From Linnemannia elongata (lineage: Eukaryota; Mortierellomycota; Mortierellomycetes; Mortierellales; Mortierellaceae), in contig JAXBDG010000004.1 of NCBI GenBank assembly GCA_036320915.1, forward strand, positions 2,876,053 through 2,940,052: a stretch of DNA of 64,000 nt, given 5' to 3'. Each line of letters opens with the position of its first letter. The first letter of the stretch is position 1. Made by a program: the position numbers and the translations under genes. Positions 22,006 through 33,057 of this stretch are shown here, one piece after another. The notes beneath the pieces are model-generated. The model ran no database searches. It was not told where the DNA came from and saw only the letters and a program-made list of their open reading frames with translations.

Positions 22006-22433
22006 ATTTGTAAGGTTTGAACTGTGCGTTGCGTAGTTTTTGTTGGATATGCGGTACTGTGAAGTGGTGGTTCCTTAGGTCGTTGTATCCCGAAGGTTAA
22101 GAAAGAGTTTGTGTTGTTGGCGGTGAGAGAAAGAGCAAGAGGACCGTGGCACCGTAGTTTGTGAGCAGGCTGTTGAGAAGGGAGAGGCGGGAGGGTTTAG
22201 GCGAAGGGAAAGAGAAGAAGCCAAGAGCGCAGAACGGTGCACGCATTAAAAAGGTCGAGAGAGAACACTCCACGCTCGGGTTGCACATGACCTTGACTAA
22301 CAGTCACCTCTTTTTCCCTGGATCCGACTCTTTGAGACGGAACTCAAAAAAAATGCTCCTACAAAAGAGACGAATGTGTTTCCCGCAAATGCTTCTTTCC
22401 TTCGTTAACATTCCCCAACCCCACTCTTGAACA
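22006..22433. promoter_or_regulatory. Divergent promoter, DCAF6-like / M3 oligopeptidase
   Basis: 428 bp between two start codons facing away from each other. No clear TATA box; no motif singled out. Confidence 0.5.
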
Positions 22434-23796
22434 ATGCTCCGCTCATTCACTTCCTCGGCTGCCTCAAGGCTCAGGACAACCCGTCTCAACATAGGAGTTT
22501 CCTCTTCAACAACAGTAACAAGAGCATTCTCAAGGTCGAATGTCGCTTCGCATGCTCGTGTCAGGACCACGAACGCCGCTTCAACAACAGCCCTCGGTCT
22601 TGCCTCCAGGTCACTCGCAACCAGACCCCTGACTATCCGTCGTGCACTCGCCACCATCACCGACATCAAGGCTGCTACTGCCACCTACCCCAAGACCAAC
22701 CCAGAGTTCACAACTAACCCTATCTTGAACTGGCAAACCTTCCCTGACTTTGCAGCCATCAAGGCCGAACATGTTGTCCCTGCCATTGAGGTCCTTACCA
22801 AGCAGATCGAGGCTACCTTCCAGGAGCGATCTAAACGCATGACTCCCACCTGGGAGGGAACTATGGGTCTCAGTACGTATGCATCTATTTTCAGTTCGTT
22901 TGTTATCTTTTGAATGTTCCCAAACGCCTTGAACTCTTCTTAACATTAGCATATCAAATCGTCGAGAATAGCTCAGGATTTGGAGGACGACTTGGAGAGG
23001 GCTTCGGGCGTGATTTCGCACTTTTCAAGAGTCAAAGATTCACCAGAGTTTCGCAAAGCAGTCGAGGCCATCCAACCCATGATCGTCGCTATATCTCTCA
23101 AAATGGGTCAATCACTTGAACTCTATGATGCCTTGGTCAAGTTGGTCGACAACAAGGAGACCTGGAACGCACTTGACAAGGAACAGAAGCGGATCGTTCA
23201 AAAGGCTATCCAGGGGATGAGACTCTCTGGAGTTGCCTTCGGTCTGCCTGGTGAGGGTAATGCTGAGAAGCAGAAGCGGTTCAATGAGATTCAGGGCAAG
23301 TTGGCTCAGCTCAGTCTTACTTTCAGCAACAACCTTCAGGATGAGACCAAAGCGTTTACCAAAGTCATTACTGATCGCAAGGAGTTGGAGGGTTGTCCCG
23401 AGAGTTTGATGCAGGCCATGGCTAAGAATGCCCAAGCACGAGGACACGGCGATGGCAACGCAGGTGAGTCCTTGTCCTCTGGATCATGGTATCTTGAAGT
23501 TGGATGATTCTCCGGATCACGATACTTGAACGTTGCTGAATGGCTCCAGTATGGTGTACAGATACCACTCATGATTGTATTATTTATTCTTGAGCACTGC
23601 CACTGAACCCTTTTTCATTCTGACCTGTGTAGAGACTGGACCTTGGGCTGTTACTTTGGATTACCCAACCTATATTCCTTTCATGATGAACTGCAAAAAC
23701 AGAGACCTCCGTGAACACGTGAGTGCATTATACGTCTACAGTGTTACCTTGCCATGCGCATTTTTGCTCCGCCCGCTAATGCTTTATATACCTTTT

Positions 23797-23845
<49 letters not shown>

Positions 23846-25232
23846 GGTGTAATAGGCATACAGGGCGATGGTCACGAGGGCATCAAAGGGAGAAAAGAAC
23901 AACGAGCCAGTGATTGACGAGATTCTGAGCTTGCGACAGGAGGAGGCTGGACTTCTCGACTTTTCGTCCTACGGAGCCTTGTCGCTGTCCAAGAAGATGG
24001 CATCGGATGTCGGTACCGCAAAGGACATTCTGGACCGTCTCTACGAGGCCACTCTCCCAGTAGCCAAGAAGGAACTCGCCGAATTAACGGAGTTCGCCAA
24101 GGACCATCTGAGTCACCCTACCCCTCTTTGTCCCTGGGATACTCCCTTTGTCGAAGAAGAGTACCGCAAGGATCGGTTCAAGTATTCGGCGGATCAAATC
24201 TCAGAGTTCTTCCCTTACCCCCGAGTCATGGATACGCTGTTTGAGGTCGCGCGCGATAGCTTTGGAGTGGATGTGTCAGAGATGAGTGTTGAGGACCAGA
24301 GCAACGCTGGATTGACGACCTGGAACAAGGATGTCAAGATCTACCAGATCAAGGACGACGCCAGCAAGAAAGTGCTTGCCTACTTTTATGGTGACTTTTA
24401 CAGCAGGAGCGAGGAAAAGTTGTCGGGAGCCTGGATGGACGTCTGTGTCACGCGCATGAAGGACCCCATCTCGGGTGCTGTGCGTGTTCCTATTGCGTAC
24501 CTGGTCTGCAACCAGCCTCCTCCCCTGTCGGGTGCTGAATCGTTGATGAAGTTCCAGGATGTGACGACCATGTTCCACGAGTTTGGTCATGGTTTGCAGC
24601 ACATGTTGACGACGGTTGATTACCCTCAGGCGTCGGGTATCAAGGGAGTTGAGTGGGACTTTGTCGAGGTTGCGTCTCAGTTTATGGAGAACTTTGCGTA
24701 CGAAGACAAGTGGTTGAGTAGGATGGCCAAGCACCATAAGACGGGAGAGCCGATGCCCCAGGAGATGAAGGAGACGGTCAAGAAGAGCAAGCAGTGTTTG
24801 GCCGGCATGGCCATGTTGCGTCAGTTGCACTTTGCGATGTTGGATTTGGAGTTGCACACGCAGTACAAGCCCAACAGTGGAGAGACTATCTTTGATGTGA
24901 ACCGGCGGCAGGCCAAGAAGACTGCATTGGTCACACCTATTGCCGAGGACCGGTTCTTGTGCGGGTTTGGGCATATCTTTGGTGGAGGCTATGCAGCGGG
25001 TTATTACTCGTACAAGTTTAGTGAGCTCTACTCTGCAGACGCGTATGCGGCGTTTGAGGAACAAGGTGCGAATGTGGAGGGGCGCAAGCGGATCGGGCGC
25101 AAGTACCGCGATACGGTGTTGGCTTATGGAGGAGCGACAGATCCCAAGGAGGTGTGGAAGGAGTTCCGCGGTCGCGACGGCGTAGAAGTCGATGCCCTCC
25201 TGCGTCACAGTGGACTCCTTTCTTCTCCTTAA
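22434..25232 (+). CDS. M3A metallo-oligopeptidase (oligopeptidase A type), probably mitochondrial
   Basis: Four exons: 22434..22872, 22972..23463, 23633..23718, 23856..25232, giving 797 aa. The M3 zinc motif HEFGH is at about residues 580-584, with the third ligand Glu about 26 residues later in EWDFVEVASQF. The C-terminus has the conserved CGFGHIFGGGYAAGYYSY signature of oligopeptidase A/PrlC. The first 75 residues are rich in Arg, Ser and Ala and nearly free of acidic residues, as expected of a mitochondrial presequence. The family degrades short peptides, including cleaved presequences, in the matrix. The acceptor at 22971 was chosen because it alone keeps phase and gives TQDLEDDLERAS. Intron 3 holds a 46-base A run ending 12 bases before its acceptor. 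Confidence 0.92.
23798..23843 (+). repeat. Poly(A) tract, 46 bases, inside an intron
   Basis: Uninterrupted A run in intron 3 of the M3 oligopeptidase gene, ending 12 bases before the TAG acceptor at 23853-23855. Confidence 0.9.
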
Positions 25233-26110
25233 AAGAACGATAGATCGAGCTCTCTGTTCCAATTTTTCTGTTCTCGATTCTGGGGACCATTTTGAATATG
25301 GATCTTTTTTTTTTTTTTTTTGCACCTATTAAAAACCACAAGGTTATGACTGTGGGTTATATATACCAGTGCACATGCTTCATTTGGGAGATTTTTTTTT
25401 TCATTTATTTTGATTCTTTATCTACTAGTGTAAGGCAAGGGGGGGATGTGAGCAAAGGATTTGTAGTTCATGGAAACTTGGATTAGGGTATGAGGAATAG
25501 GGAATAGGGGAGAGTACGAAAAAAGGGAACAAAACAAAAAGACTGTGCAGCGGTTGCTTGTAAGGTAAACAAAAGGATATAAAAGCGTGTGTGTGTGTGT
25601 GTGTGGATGGGAAGTGTGCGTGAATACTTGGGATGCGGACTCATAAAAAGCGCGACAACCTTGTAGGTGCGCGACTCAGTTTACTCCATAGAAAATAATA
25701 AAATAATGGGAGCAGATGTTATGGTACAGAAAAGAGAAGGGGGAAAACTTAGAAGTACAAAGGACGGACACAGACGGGGTACAAGACTACAAAACTACAA
25801 AAGAAATGAGGCAAAAAAAAAAAAAATCAAAACTCAACAGAGACAGAGACAGAAAGGGGGAAAAAAAGAAAAGGGGGTGTGGATAGTTTGTAGAGATGGG
25901 GGGAAGAGCAACAAAAGAAGAAGAGGAAGAGGAGAAGAGAGAAGAGAAGGAGGGGAAGAGGAAAGGCATTGACTTTTCGTTTGGATCCATCCATCCACAT
26001 CCAGTTAGATGGATACGAAAGATTGGATTGGATTGGACTGGACCTGCAAGAAAGCACACACAACATATGCATCCATTCGTATGCATAGACAGCATACATC
26101 ATTGCTCTCT
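25233..26110. other. Convergent intergenic region, no gene seen
   Basis: About 880 bp between the 3' ends of the M3 oligopeptidase and the Gln-rich gene. It contains a T run near 25303-25321, a GT run near 25588-25603, and purine-rich sequence. Confidence 0.5.
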
Positions 26111-27754
26111 CTATTGAGGAATCTCAAGCTGAGAGAGCGCCTGGGACTGACGAAGGGCTTGGACCCAAGCAACGGTATGGAGTTGACGCTCTCGATGGGT
26201 TTGGACCTCTTCCATGGCCTGGGCAGCCTGGGCACGCTGGAGAAGACAGAAGGCTTGAAAGAGACGATAGCGATGGGTATGGTCCTGGATCAGGTGCTGT
26301 TGAATCGCGAGTTGGAGACGCAGCTGGCGACGGTATGCCAGATCAGCCTTGGACCTGGCCACCAACGATGTGGTCGAGCTAGTCCATACCGCGGGTTGGA
26401 TCTTTGGAACTCCACCATTGGCTGCTGGAAGTTGCAGTGGCACGGACGGCGAGTGAGAGGAGGAGAAGGTGGATTCCTTTGGAGTAGGCATTGTTGGAGT
26501 CACAGGCGACAAGGGTGCCGCTGTTGTTACTGTCATCGTGTTTGTTGTTATGATGGCAAAGGATGGCGAGTGTTGTTGTTGTGGGGTTGGAGTAGAGAAA
26601 TCGGGCGTTGAAGTTGAATAGGGCGAGGGAGATGCTGGAGGGGATACTGGCATGAGCATGGTTGACTGCCCTTGTACTCCATAGGCTGTTGTTCCCTTTG
26701 ATGTCGCTTTGGGTGAAGAGACTGTCAGGGTCTTGGCAGCAGTGGAGGCAGCTTGGCGAAGACGAGCTTGGAACTTGAGGCGTTGCTGACGCTGCTTGCG
26801 GATCTGATCTGGGCTTGGGAGAACAATCTGGGCGAGTTCAGGAACACTACTCGTCTTCTTGTGTTTAGGGGTTGGGTGTGTTGTTGTTGTTGAGGGGAGA
26901 TGGATCGTGTTGGGACCGTGGATCTTGGTCATTTTGTTCTCCTCGGGCTGCTGCTGGGCTAGGCCGGCCTCGGCTCTTGACTGCTCGGACTCGGATGACA
27001 CTTGTACAGATGCAGACTCGGGAGCGGCGGTGCCCAGGAGGCCATTAGAAGAAAAGGAGGAGGACGGAGAAGGCGAGGGGGAAGAGGAGGGCGAGGAAGA
27101 AGGAGGAGGGACTTGTGCTGATGATGCTCCTGCTGGTACTGTTGCACGGCCCATCTTGTGCATGGCCTGCATCCTTTGGATCTGCTGGGCCTGGAATAAC
27201 CGCTGCAGCTGGAGCATTCTTTGGGCGAGAAGACCACGTTGGATAGCATGGCTTGGAGGGCGATCCGATTGCTGTTGTTGTTGTTGTTGTTGGAAGATCT
27301 GGTGCTGGCGGTAGAGTTGTCCAATATCGCGTTCACGTTGACAGTGCATGATCTGGAGTTGGCGGTAGTAGTCCAGTTGCGAAGTCAAGGGCATCTGCCT
27401 TTGTTGTTGTTGTTGATGCTGAGGATGAGGATGAGCCGAGACTGGGCTGAGCTTGATTTGGGACCACTCCTGCTGAGCATTGGTATAAGCAAGGTTGTTG
27501 TTGTTGTTGCTGTTGTAGGTCAGGGGTTGTTGGAGATGGTGAGCCTGGATGTTCCTGCTGTTGGAGTTGGAGTAGTTGTGGAGTTTGTAGAGTGAGGGGT
27601 CTGTTGGAGAACAATGAGAGTGCGAAGGAGCGGGGGAGAGGAGAGTGTCGACGGAGGAGAGGCATGGAGACCATGAGCGAGGTCCCGAGGGCATTGGAGT
27701 AGGAGAAGGGAGACGAGGAGGCATAGGTGCCATTGGCATTCTTGTATCCGTCAT
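26111..27754 (-). CDS. Gln/Pro/Ser-rich low-complexity protein, possible transcription coactivator
   Basis: Single-exon frame of 547 aa starting at a true ATG. No catalytic or DNA-binding domain is recognised. It carries several poly-Gln runs (QQQQQQQQ near residue 160), Asn and Ser runs, and Pro-rich segments. Regularly spaced helical stretches rich in Leu, Gln and Arg occur (ARLRQAAST-like; RRQLRLQLAIQQHLI near the C-terminus), which could form coiled coils. Such composition is typical of fungal transcription regulators and Mediator-like proteins, but that is inference. The long frame with heavily biased codons could in part be a by-product of CAG/CAA repeats. I keep it because the frame is open for 1.6 kb, begins with ATG, and keeps an ordered C-terminal region. 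Confidence 0.65.
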   Translation of the reverse strand: MTDTRMPMAPMPPRLPSPTPMPSGPRSWSPCLSSVDTLLSPAPSHSHCSPTDPSLYKLHNYSNSNSRNIQAHHLQQPLTYNSNNNNNLAYTNAQQEWSQIKLSPVSAHPHPQHQQQQQRQMPLTSQLDYYRQLQIMHCQRERDIGQLYRQHQIFQQQQQQQQSDRPPSHAIQRGLLAQRMLQLQRLFQAQQIQRMQAMHKMGRATVPAGASSAQVPPPSSSPSSSPSPSPSSSFSSNGLLGTAAPESASVQVSSESEQSRAEAGLAQQQPEENKMTKIHGPNTIHLPSTTTTHPTPKHKKTSSVPELAQIVLPSPDQIRKQRQQRLKFQARLRQAASTAAKTLTVSSPKATSKGTTAYGVQGQSTMLMPVSPPASPSPYSTSTPDFSTPTPQQQHSPSFAIITTNTMTVTTAAPLSPVTPTMPTPKESTFSSSHSPSVPLQLPAANGGVPKIQPAVWTSSTTSLVARSKADLAYRRQLRLQLAIQQHLIQDHTHRYRLFQAFCLLQRAQAAQAMEEVQTHRERQLHTVAWVQALRQSQALSQLEIPQ

Positions 27755-28029
27755 GTTTTTTGGTGAATGTATATGGATATTAAAAGGGGTGGGTGGAGAG
27801 AAGGGGATCTACAAGGTAATGATAACGGTAATTGGCAATGGTGTAGTCCAAGGATGTTGTGAGGAAGAAGGTACAATGGGGGAGGTACAAGCGAGTAGGA
27901 TAAGAGGGGAATAAGACAAGGCAAGCAAAGACGTATGGCAAAGGCAAAGAACAAAGAGAGACGAGAGAACAAAGAAAAGAAAAAAAAGAGAAGAGAAAGA
28001 AGAGGGAAAGATGGAGAATTTAAAGAAAA

Positions 28030-28030
<1 letters not shown>

Positions 28031-28066
<36 letters not shown>
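28031..28066. repeat. Poly(A) tract, 36 bases
   Basis: Uninterrupted A run upstream of the Gln-rich gene. Confidence 0.85.
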
Positions 28067-28067
<1 letters not shown>

Positions 28068-28342
28068 CGAAGGAAAGAGGAAGAGAAGAAAAGAGCGAGG
28101 CTGGGGTGGAGTTGTGGACCATTGGGCTGGTTGGGACAGCGTGGTTGCTGTTTTTATATATATTTTCCTTTTGGATTATAATAGCATTTTTTGAGTTATT
28201 GAATACCCTCCTCTCATCTCATATGGGGTCATTATTGAATCGAAATGTAATGAATAAGGATGAGCTGAGGGCGAATATTTTTATTTTTGTGTTCCTCCTC
28301 TTTTCCGTCTGTCGTTGCTGTCCCTAATGTACCCTCAGCTGT

Positions 28343-28344
<2 letters not shown>

Positions 28345-28377
<33 letters not shown>
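28345..28377. repeat. Poly(T) tract, 33 bases
   Basis: Uninterrupted T run, about 280 bases from the A36 tract. The two could pair as an imperfect inverted repeat. Confidence 0.85.
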
Positions 28378-28382
<5 letters not shown>

Positions 28383-30214
28383 GACTCCCCCTTTGACAGG
28401 AAACAGGATAATCAGCATCATACAATGTCGATGGATGCCATCAAAGTTGTGTATCCATGGGTTTGTGGGGGACTACAATACTGTGGCATAGCTATAGCAT
28501 GTATATTCAGCTTCAATCTAGGAAGAAATGCGAAGCGACACTTCAGGGAGTGAGAGACGAAGGGAAAGAGTACAAGGGTACAAGACTGCAAAGGGCACAT
28601 ACATACACGACAACAACATGCTCAACAGAAGCGACATCAAGAATAGACTCTTTTCTGGCTTGAAGACAAAATGTCATAGCATTTTTCGCTTTTCGCAGTT
28701 CTACATAGCCCCTTCCCTCAAAACCATATCCAGACAACCCATAGGAGAAAAGACTGTAGGACACCCACAGGCCACATAGCAGACAGACAAACAAACAAGC
28801 AAACAAACATGCGTCACTACCGTCACGGAAACGACACCCGACCCCCGGAGTAATAAACAATAAACATACCTAACGAGTCAGGCTGAGGGTGTCTATGGAC
28901 TTTCTTGTTTCTAAATGAGGCTGAGTAAACCAGCAGACTAGAAAGCAAACAAGGAGCGAGAACAACAACAAAAAAAATGAGGTGGCGTGTTAAGAGATTG
29001 GACGATGATGCGACACGAACTGACAAAAAAAGGCAAACGGATCATGGTGTCGTCGCATAACCACCTCCTCACCTTCTTGTTGCTCTCATTTTCTTTTCTT
29101 GTCAACGTCAAAGTTGAAGACGACACAAAAGGACATGTCAACACAAACGCACACCTGTTATACGCGTCCATCATTGTGAAGATGCATGGAATCCAGAGAG
29201 AACGTCTTTATTTCACTTTTCGTGCAACAAACAACAACAAACAACAACGCCTAACAACAACCAACAAAAACCAAGAAAGACAGTGGGGCATCCTTCTTCT
29301 TCTTTTGCTGTTTTCTTTCCCAACATGCACATCCATGATCCATACATACCTTCACGGACACATCCCCTGAATGTCATTCTTGGCAGTGTAAAAAAAAAAA
29401 TAAAAAAAAAAAATGAAAAGATTATTATCATGCCTAATAGGCTATGGGCTTTTTTTTGCCATGGCAGGGCAAGGTACTCTCAAAAAAAAAAAAAAAAAAA
29501 AAAAAAAATCGACCCTGACTGAGCCTGTCGTAGGAGAAAATAGAAACAGAGAGAAAGAAAAATAATTTGGGCTGCGTTCCTTGGCAGTGCTCGGCATTAC
29601 TTTTTTCTCATATAGCTTTTCTATTTTTCTTTGTTCTTCGCCTCTTCCCTACTTACATACATCATTTTACATTAGAATATGGAAACTGCTTGTTTACACG
29701 GTCGATGCAGGAGGGGAGGTACGTGGAGGATAGAACATAATGAGGCTCTGCCTCTCTTTTTTTCTCATTTTGTTTAACCGCAAAGAGTGAAGGGGGGCGA
29801 AGTGGCGAAAAGAGAGCCAGGTGGCAAAAAATTGTTAATGAAACGAAGAGGCGGGGCGGGGCGAGGTGTGGTGAGGCTGGGTTTGCTCTGATTCCATATG
29901 GGTAACGGGTTCCCTATTTACGCGGGGGTCGTAGAACCCATTGATAGCTCGTAGGTTTTGAACAGGGATATCGCGTGTGTTTGTATAACAAAGATAAGAA
30001 CGATTGCAGAAAAAAGGGTCGGTGCTGTTGCCAAGGTACTACTTTTTTTTATGAGCCATGTCACTTTGCACATGTGTAAAATTGTACCTGTCTGTACCTG
30101 GCTGTGAATTATATATCAGGCTGTTGGCCATTGCTTTGTTTGAAATCTTGATTTTTCTTTTGCATGCCAAGACAAAGGGATTGCTGTAGCCGGGATAGTT
30201 AGTCCCTGCAGGAA

Positions 30215-30218
<4 letters not shown>

Positions 30219-30281
<63 letters not shown>
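30219..30281. repeat. GA microsatellite
   Basis: AG/GA dinucleotide run with one AA interruption. Confidence 0.9.
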
Positions 30282-30285
<4 letters not shown>

Positions 30286-32851
30286 AAGAAGGAGAATGAC
30301 GGAGAAAGAGCAGAAGAATGCGTGTTGACAACCACGTCAACAAGTCGCGACAGCCACAAGAACAAATAAGGGACACTTCACTGACACGCCTTGAATAAGA
30401 ACGCGACAGTGTAATGTAGGAGGACGTGTAGATAGAAATGACGGAGACGTAGCCAGAAGTCACTACGATCAAAGGGGAATAGCGAACGAGGGAACAAGAA
30501 TGACTCGTGTATAATGTAATAGAGAGATCGTAGGAACCTAATTAGAAAGTGTGTAAAGGGTTTTGACCAAAAGAAACAAAAAAGAGGAATGACCTATCTT
30601 TCTCATCAAAGACAGAACCCTTTTTCTACATAATTACAGAAGCAACATGCAAAACAGACAAAAACAAACGAATGAGAGGAATGAAAGAGCAGTAAACGAA
30701 TGATATTTGGTTTTCACTCCATCACTCCATATCTGATTCTACTAGTAGGTAATCTCTTATGGCCCTTTCTAATGATCTGTCACCCATGTCTCTCTCTCTC
30801 TCTCTCTCTCTCTCCCTCGAGAAACATTCTCCGCTCTTTCTCTTCTCTGCTTACTATCGTTTGCTTAGCACCCTCTTCTTTCTTCCGCTCTTCCAAATGT
30901 ACCTTGTTCCCTTTTGGATCTTCTTTTCTTTCTTTGCTTACCCTTCTGTCCATTCTTTCTTTCTTTCTCTTTACAAGCCATCCCTGACAAGGCAAGACAA
31001 CGTCCAATGCCCCCCATGGATCTAATGAAGCCCTTTTCGCCGATTATTACATACATTGAAGTGCACCAAAAGGCCATGCGGCCATATTTGCGGGCATTGA
31101 ATACGAAAGAAAAAAAATTTGTCCGCCCTCTTCTTCCGAGAATTATGATCCAAGCCCGTGTAAAGAAAAGATTATATGTCACTGGAGGGATTGCGGACAA
31201 CATACACTGAAATCGGCTCATGCACGCAATCTTCTCTCCCTCTCGTTCATTGTTTCTTGTACCACAATAGAACACAAACAAAAAACGAAATAAACACACA
31301 CAGGCAGGTAAGACGACATGACACCAATCACTTCGTCCCCACTCCACTTGACTCCCCCGTCCGCCGAGCCCTTTTTTTTTTTTTTTTTTTTTTATTGCAG
31401 CAGCGGGACATCCCATAAGAATAATAATGACACACACATACATACACAGATTTTATCCACCGCTCTCTCCATAAAAAAAAAAAAAATCCAATTGGCGCAC
31501 AAGATCAATGTCCCCCTTGTTATGACAGGGGGGGAACAACATACAAGAACAACAAACAAAACGATGGTCCGTTCACATCGTCTTCTTCCTTTGCTTATTC
31601 GTTCTTTTTACTCTGACTTTGAAAAAAAAATGACGCTTTAACACAGGGACAAAATAGAGAAAGGAACCCTCTTTTTCCGTTTTGGCCGCGGGGAGCAGTG
31701 CTGTGTGTGTGTTCTATGGTCGTCGTCTGGCTAGGAACCTTCTTGGACTAATACAGATATACAGATCGACAAAGGAACAACAAAAGAAGACTCGTCCAAT
31801 GGACACAAAGAGCTATTCCTAACACTCCGCGGAAAACGACAACTCGTTTTGCTAGACCCCTCTTTACCCAAGATGCTCTCCATGTTCTTTTTTTCTCCAT
31901 TGGTACAACTACGTCTCCGATCTCCTGGGTTTCATGGATCTGGATCAGTCTTTTCGCATACTTCTATCCCATCTCCAAAAGAACATACCCCCTTCCCTCT
32001 TTACTCCCTCGTTTCCTCGCTCCTGAACACTATTAGGAATTGATACATGATTGGCCCAATGATCCATAGGCAATTAGTCTGTTCATTACAGAAAATGGCC
32101 TGTATACTTGACCTAGCCCGTATCTCGTCTCCTTTAACAACCTCCTTCATTTCCTGACCCTATGTTCGTACTCTGGGTACGTCTCTCCCCCTTTTTGTTG
32201 CAAAATACCGGTGTTCAGTAACCTCTGTCTTTGAGTGCTTTTCAACCAAGGTCCTCGGACCTCGGGTTTTGTTGTCCTTTATACTCAGCCAAATTTTCTA
32301 GAAATCATCCTATTCGCTCCATAGCTTTTATTCCGCGTTGATTGTTTGGACCTCTGCGACATGCAACAGCACACAGTATTGGCAACCATAAGCACAAAAA
32401 AGTCCTGTCGATGTCTTGGAGTCAAAAAATTCTCTACCTCGTCTCTCACCCCCTGCGTTGAACCTTTTGTTGCGTAAGGGTCCACACGCCCTCTCTCCTT
32501 CTCTCTCTCTATTGTTTTTTCTTAGATGAAACGCATTCTAGAACACACTGGCCGTCCTTGACGCGTTCATCTATCAAAGCCTAAAATGTAAGACCACGCT
32601 CTGTCTCTTTTGCTTTTGCGGGAGAGGTGTTTCGTCTACAGAAAGGTGTCATCCTAAACCTATTCACGCGATCCTATTAATTCACAGGATCAGGTCGCAG
32701 GCCATCGCACAAATGACGTGTCCCTGGTATCCGAGGGTGCAGGTCATACATAGAGACCGACCGGCTGGCTGGGTTCTCACTTTGGTAGGTTATAGATAAA
32801 ACCCACCATTCACATTCATCCTGGTTATGAAACAAGAGGGAAAGGTGGCAC

Positions 32852-32857
32852 TATAAA
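32852..32857 (+). promoter_or_regulatory. TATA box of the MscL-like gene
   Basis: TATAAA about 200 bp upstream of the ATG, followed by a pyrimidine-rich leader. Good position for a fungal core promoter; the transcription start itself cannot be seen. Confidence 0.5.
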
Positions 32858-33057
32858 GACCTCCACAGCCCAATCTCACTCTTTGTTTCCTGTAATCTCT
32901 CTCCATCCTGTCTACTTCCCTCCTAGTTCTTCAACCTCCTAATCCTTTACCGCTTCGATCCCGGTTATCTCTCTTTCGCTACTATTTGCAACTAAAAATC
33001 CCTTCTATACAACCAACACTTAATCTTGATTGATCGCAATTTGACCCTCCATCCACA

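Larger units (their letters stand above)
27755..33057. other. 5.3-kb region without a recognisable gene
   Basis: Lies between the 5' ends of the Gln-rich gene (-) and the MscL-like gene (+). It contains long homopolymers: A36 (28031-28066), T33 (28345-28377), A27 (29482-29508) and T22 (31372-31393). Also a GA microsatellite (about 30219-30281), a CT microsatellite (about 30789-30814) and short low-complexity open frames. No splice-consistent conserved protein and no tRNA-like box A/box B pair were found. The last 200 bp form the MscL-like promoter and leader. Confidence 0.5.

Noticed and set aside
24276..25325. 349-codon minus-strand frame
   Set aside because: It is the antisense shadow of the last exon of the M3 oligopeptidase.
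28425..28553. Short plus-strand frame beginning MSMDAIKVVYPW
   Set aside because: Only 42 codons, no homologous feel and no plausible donor or acceptor to extend it.
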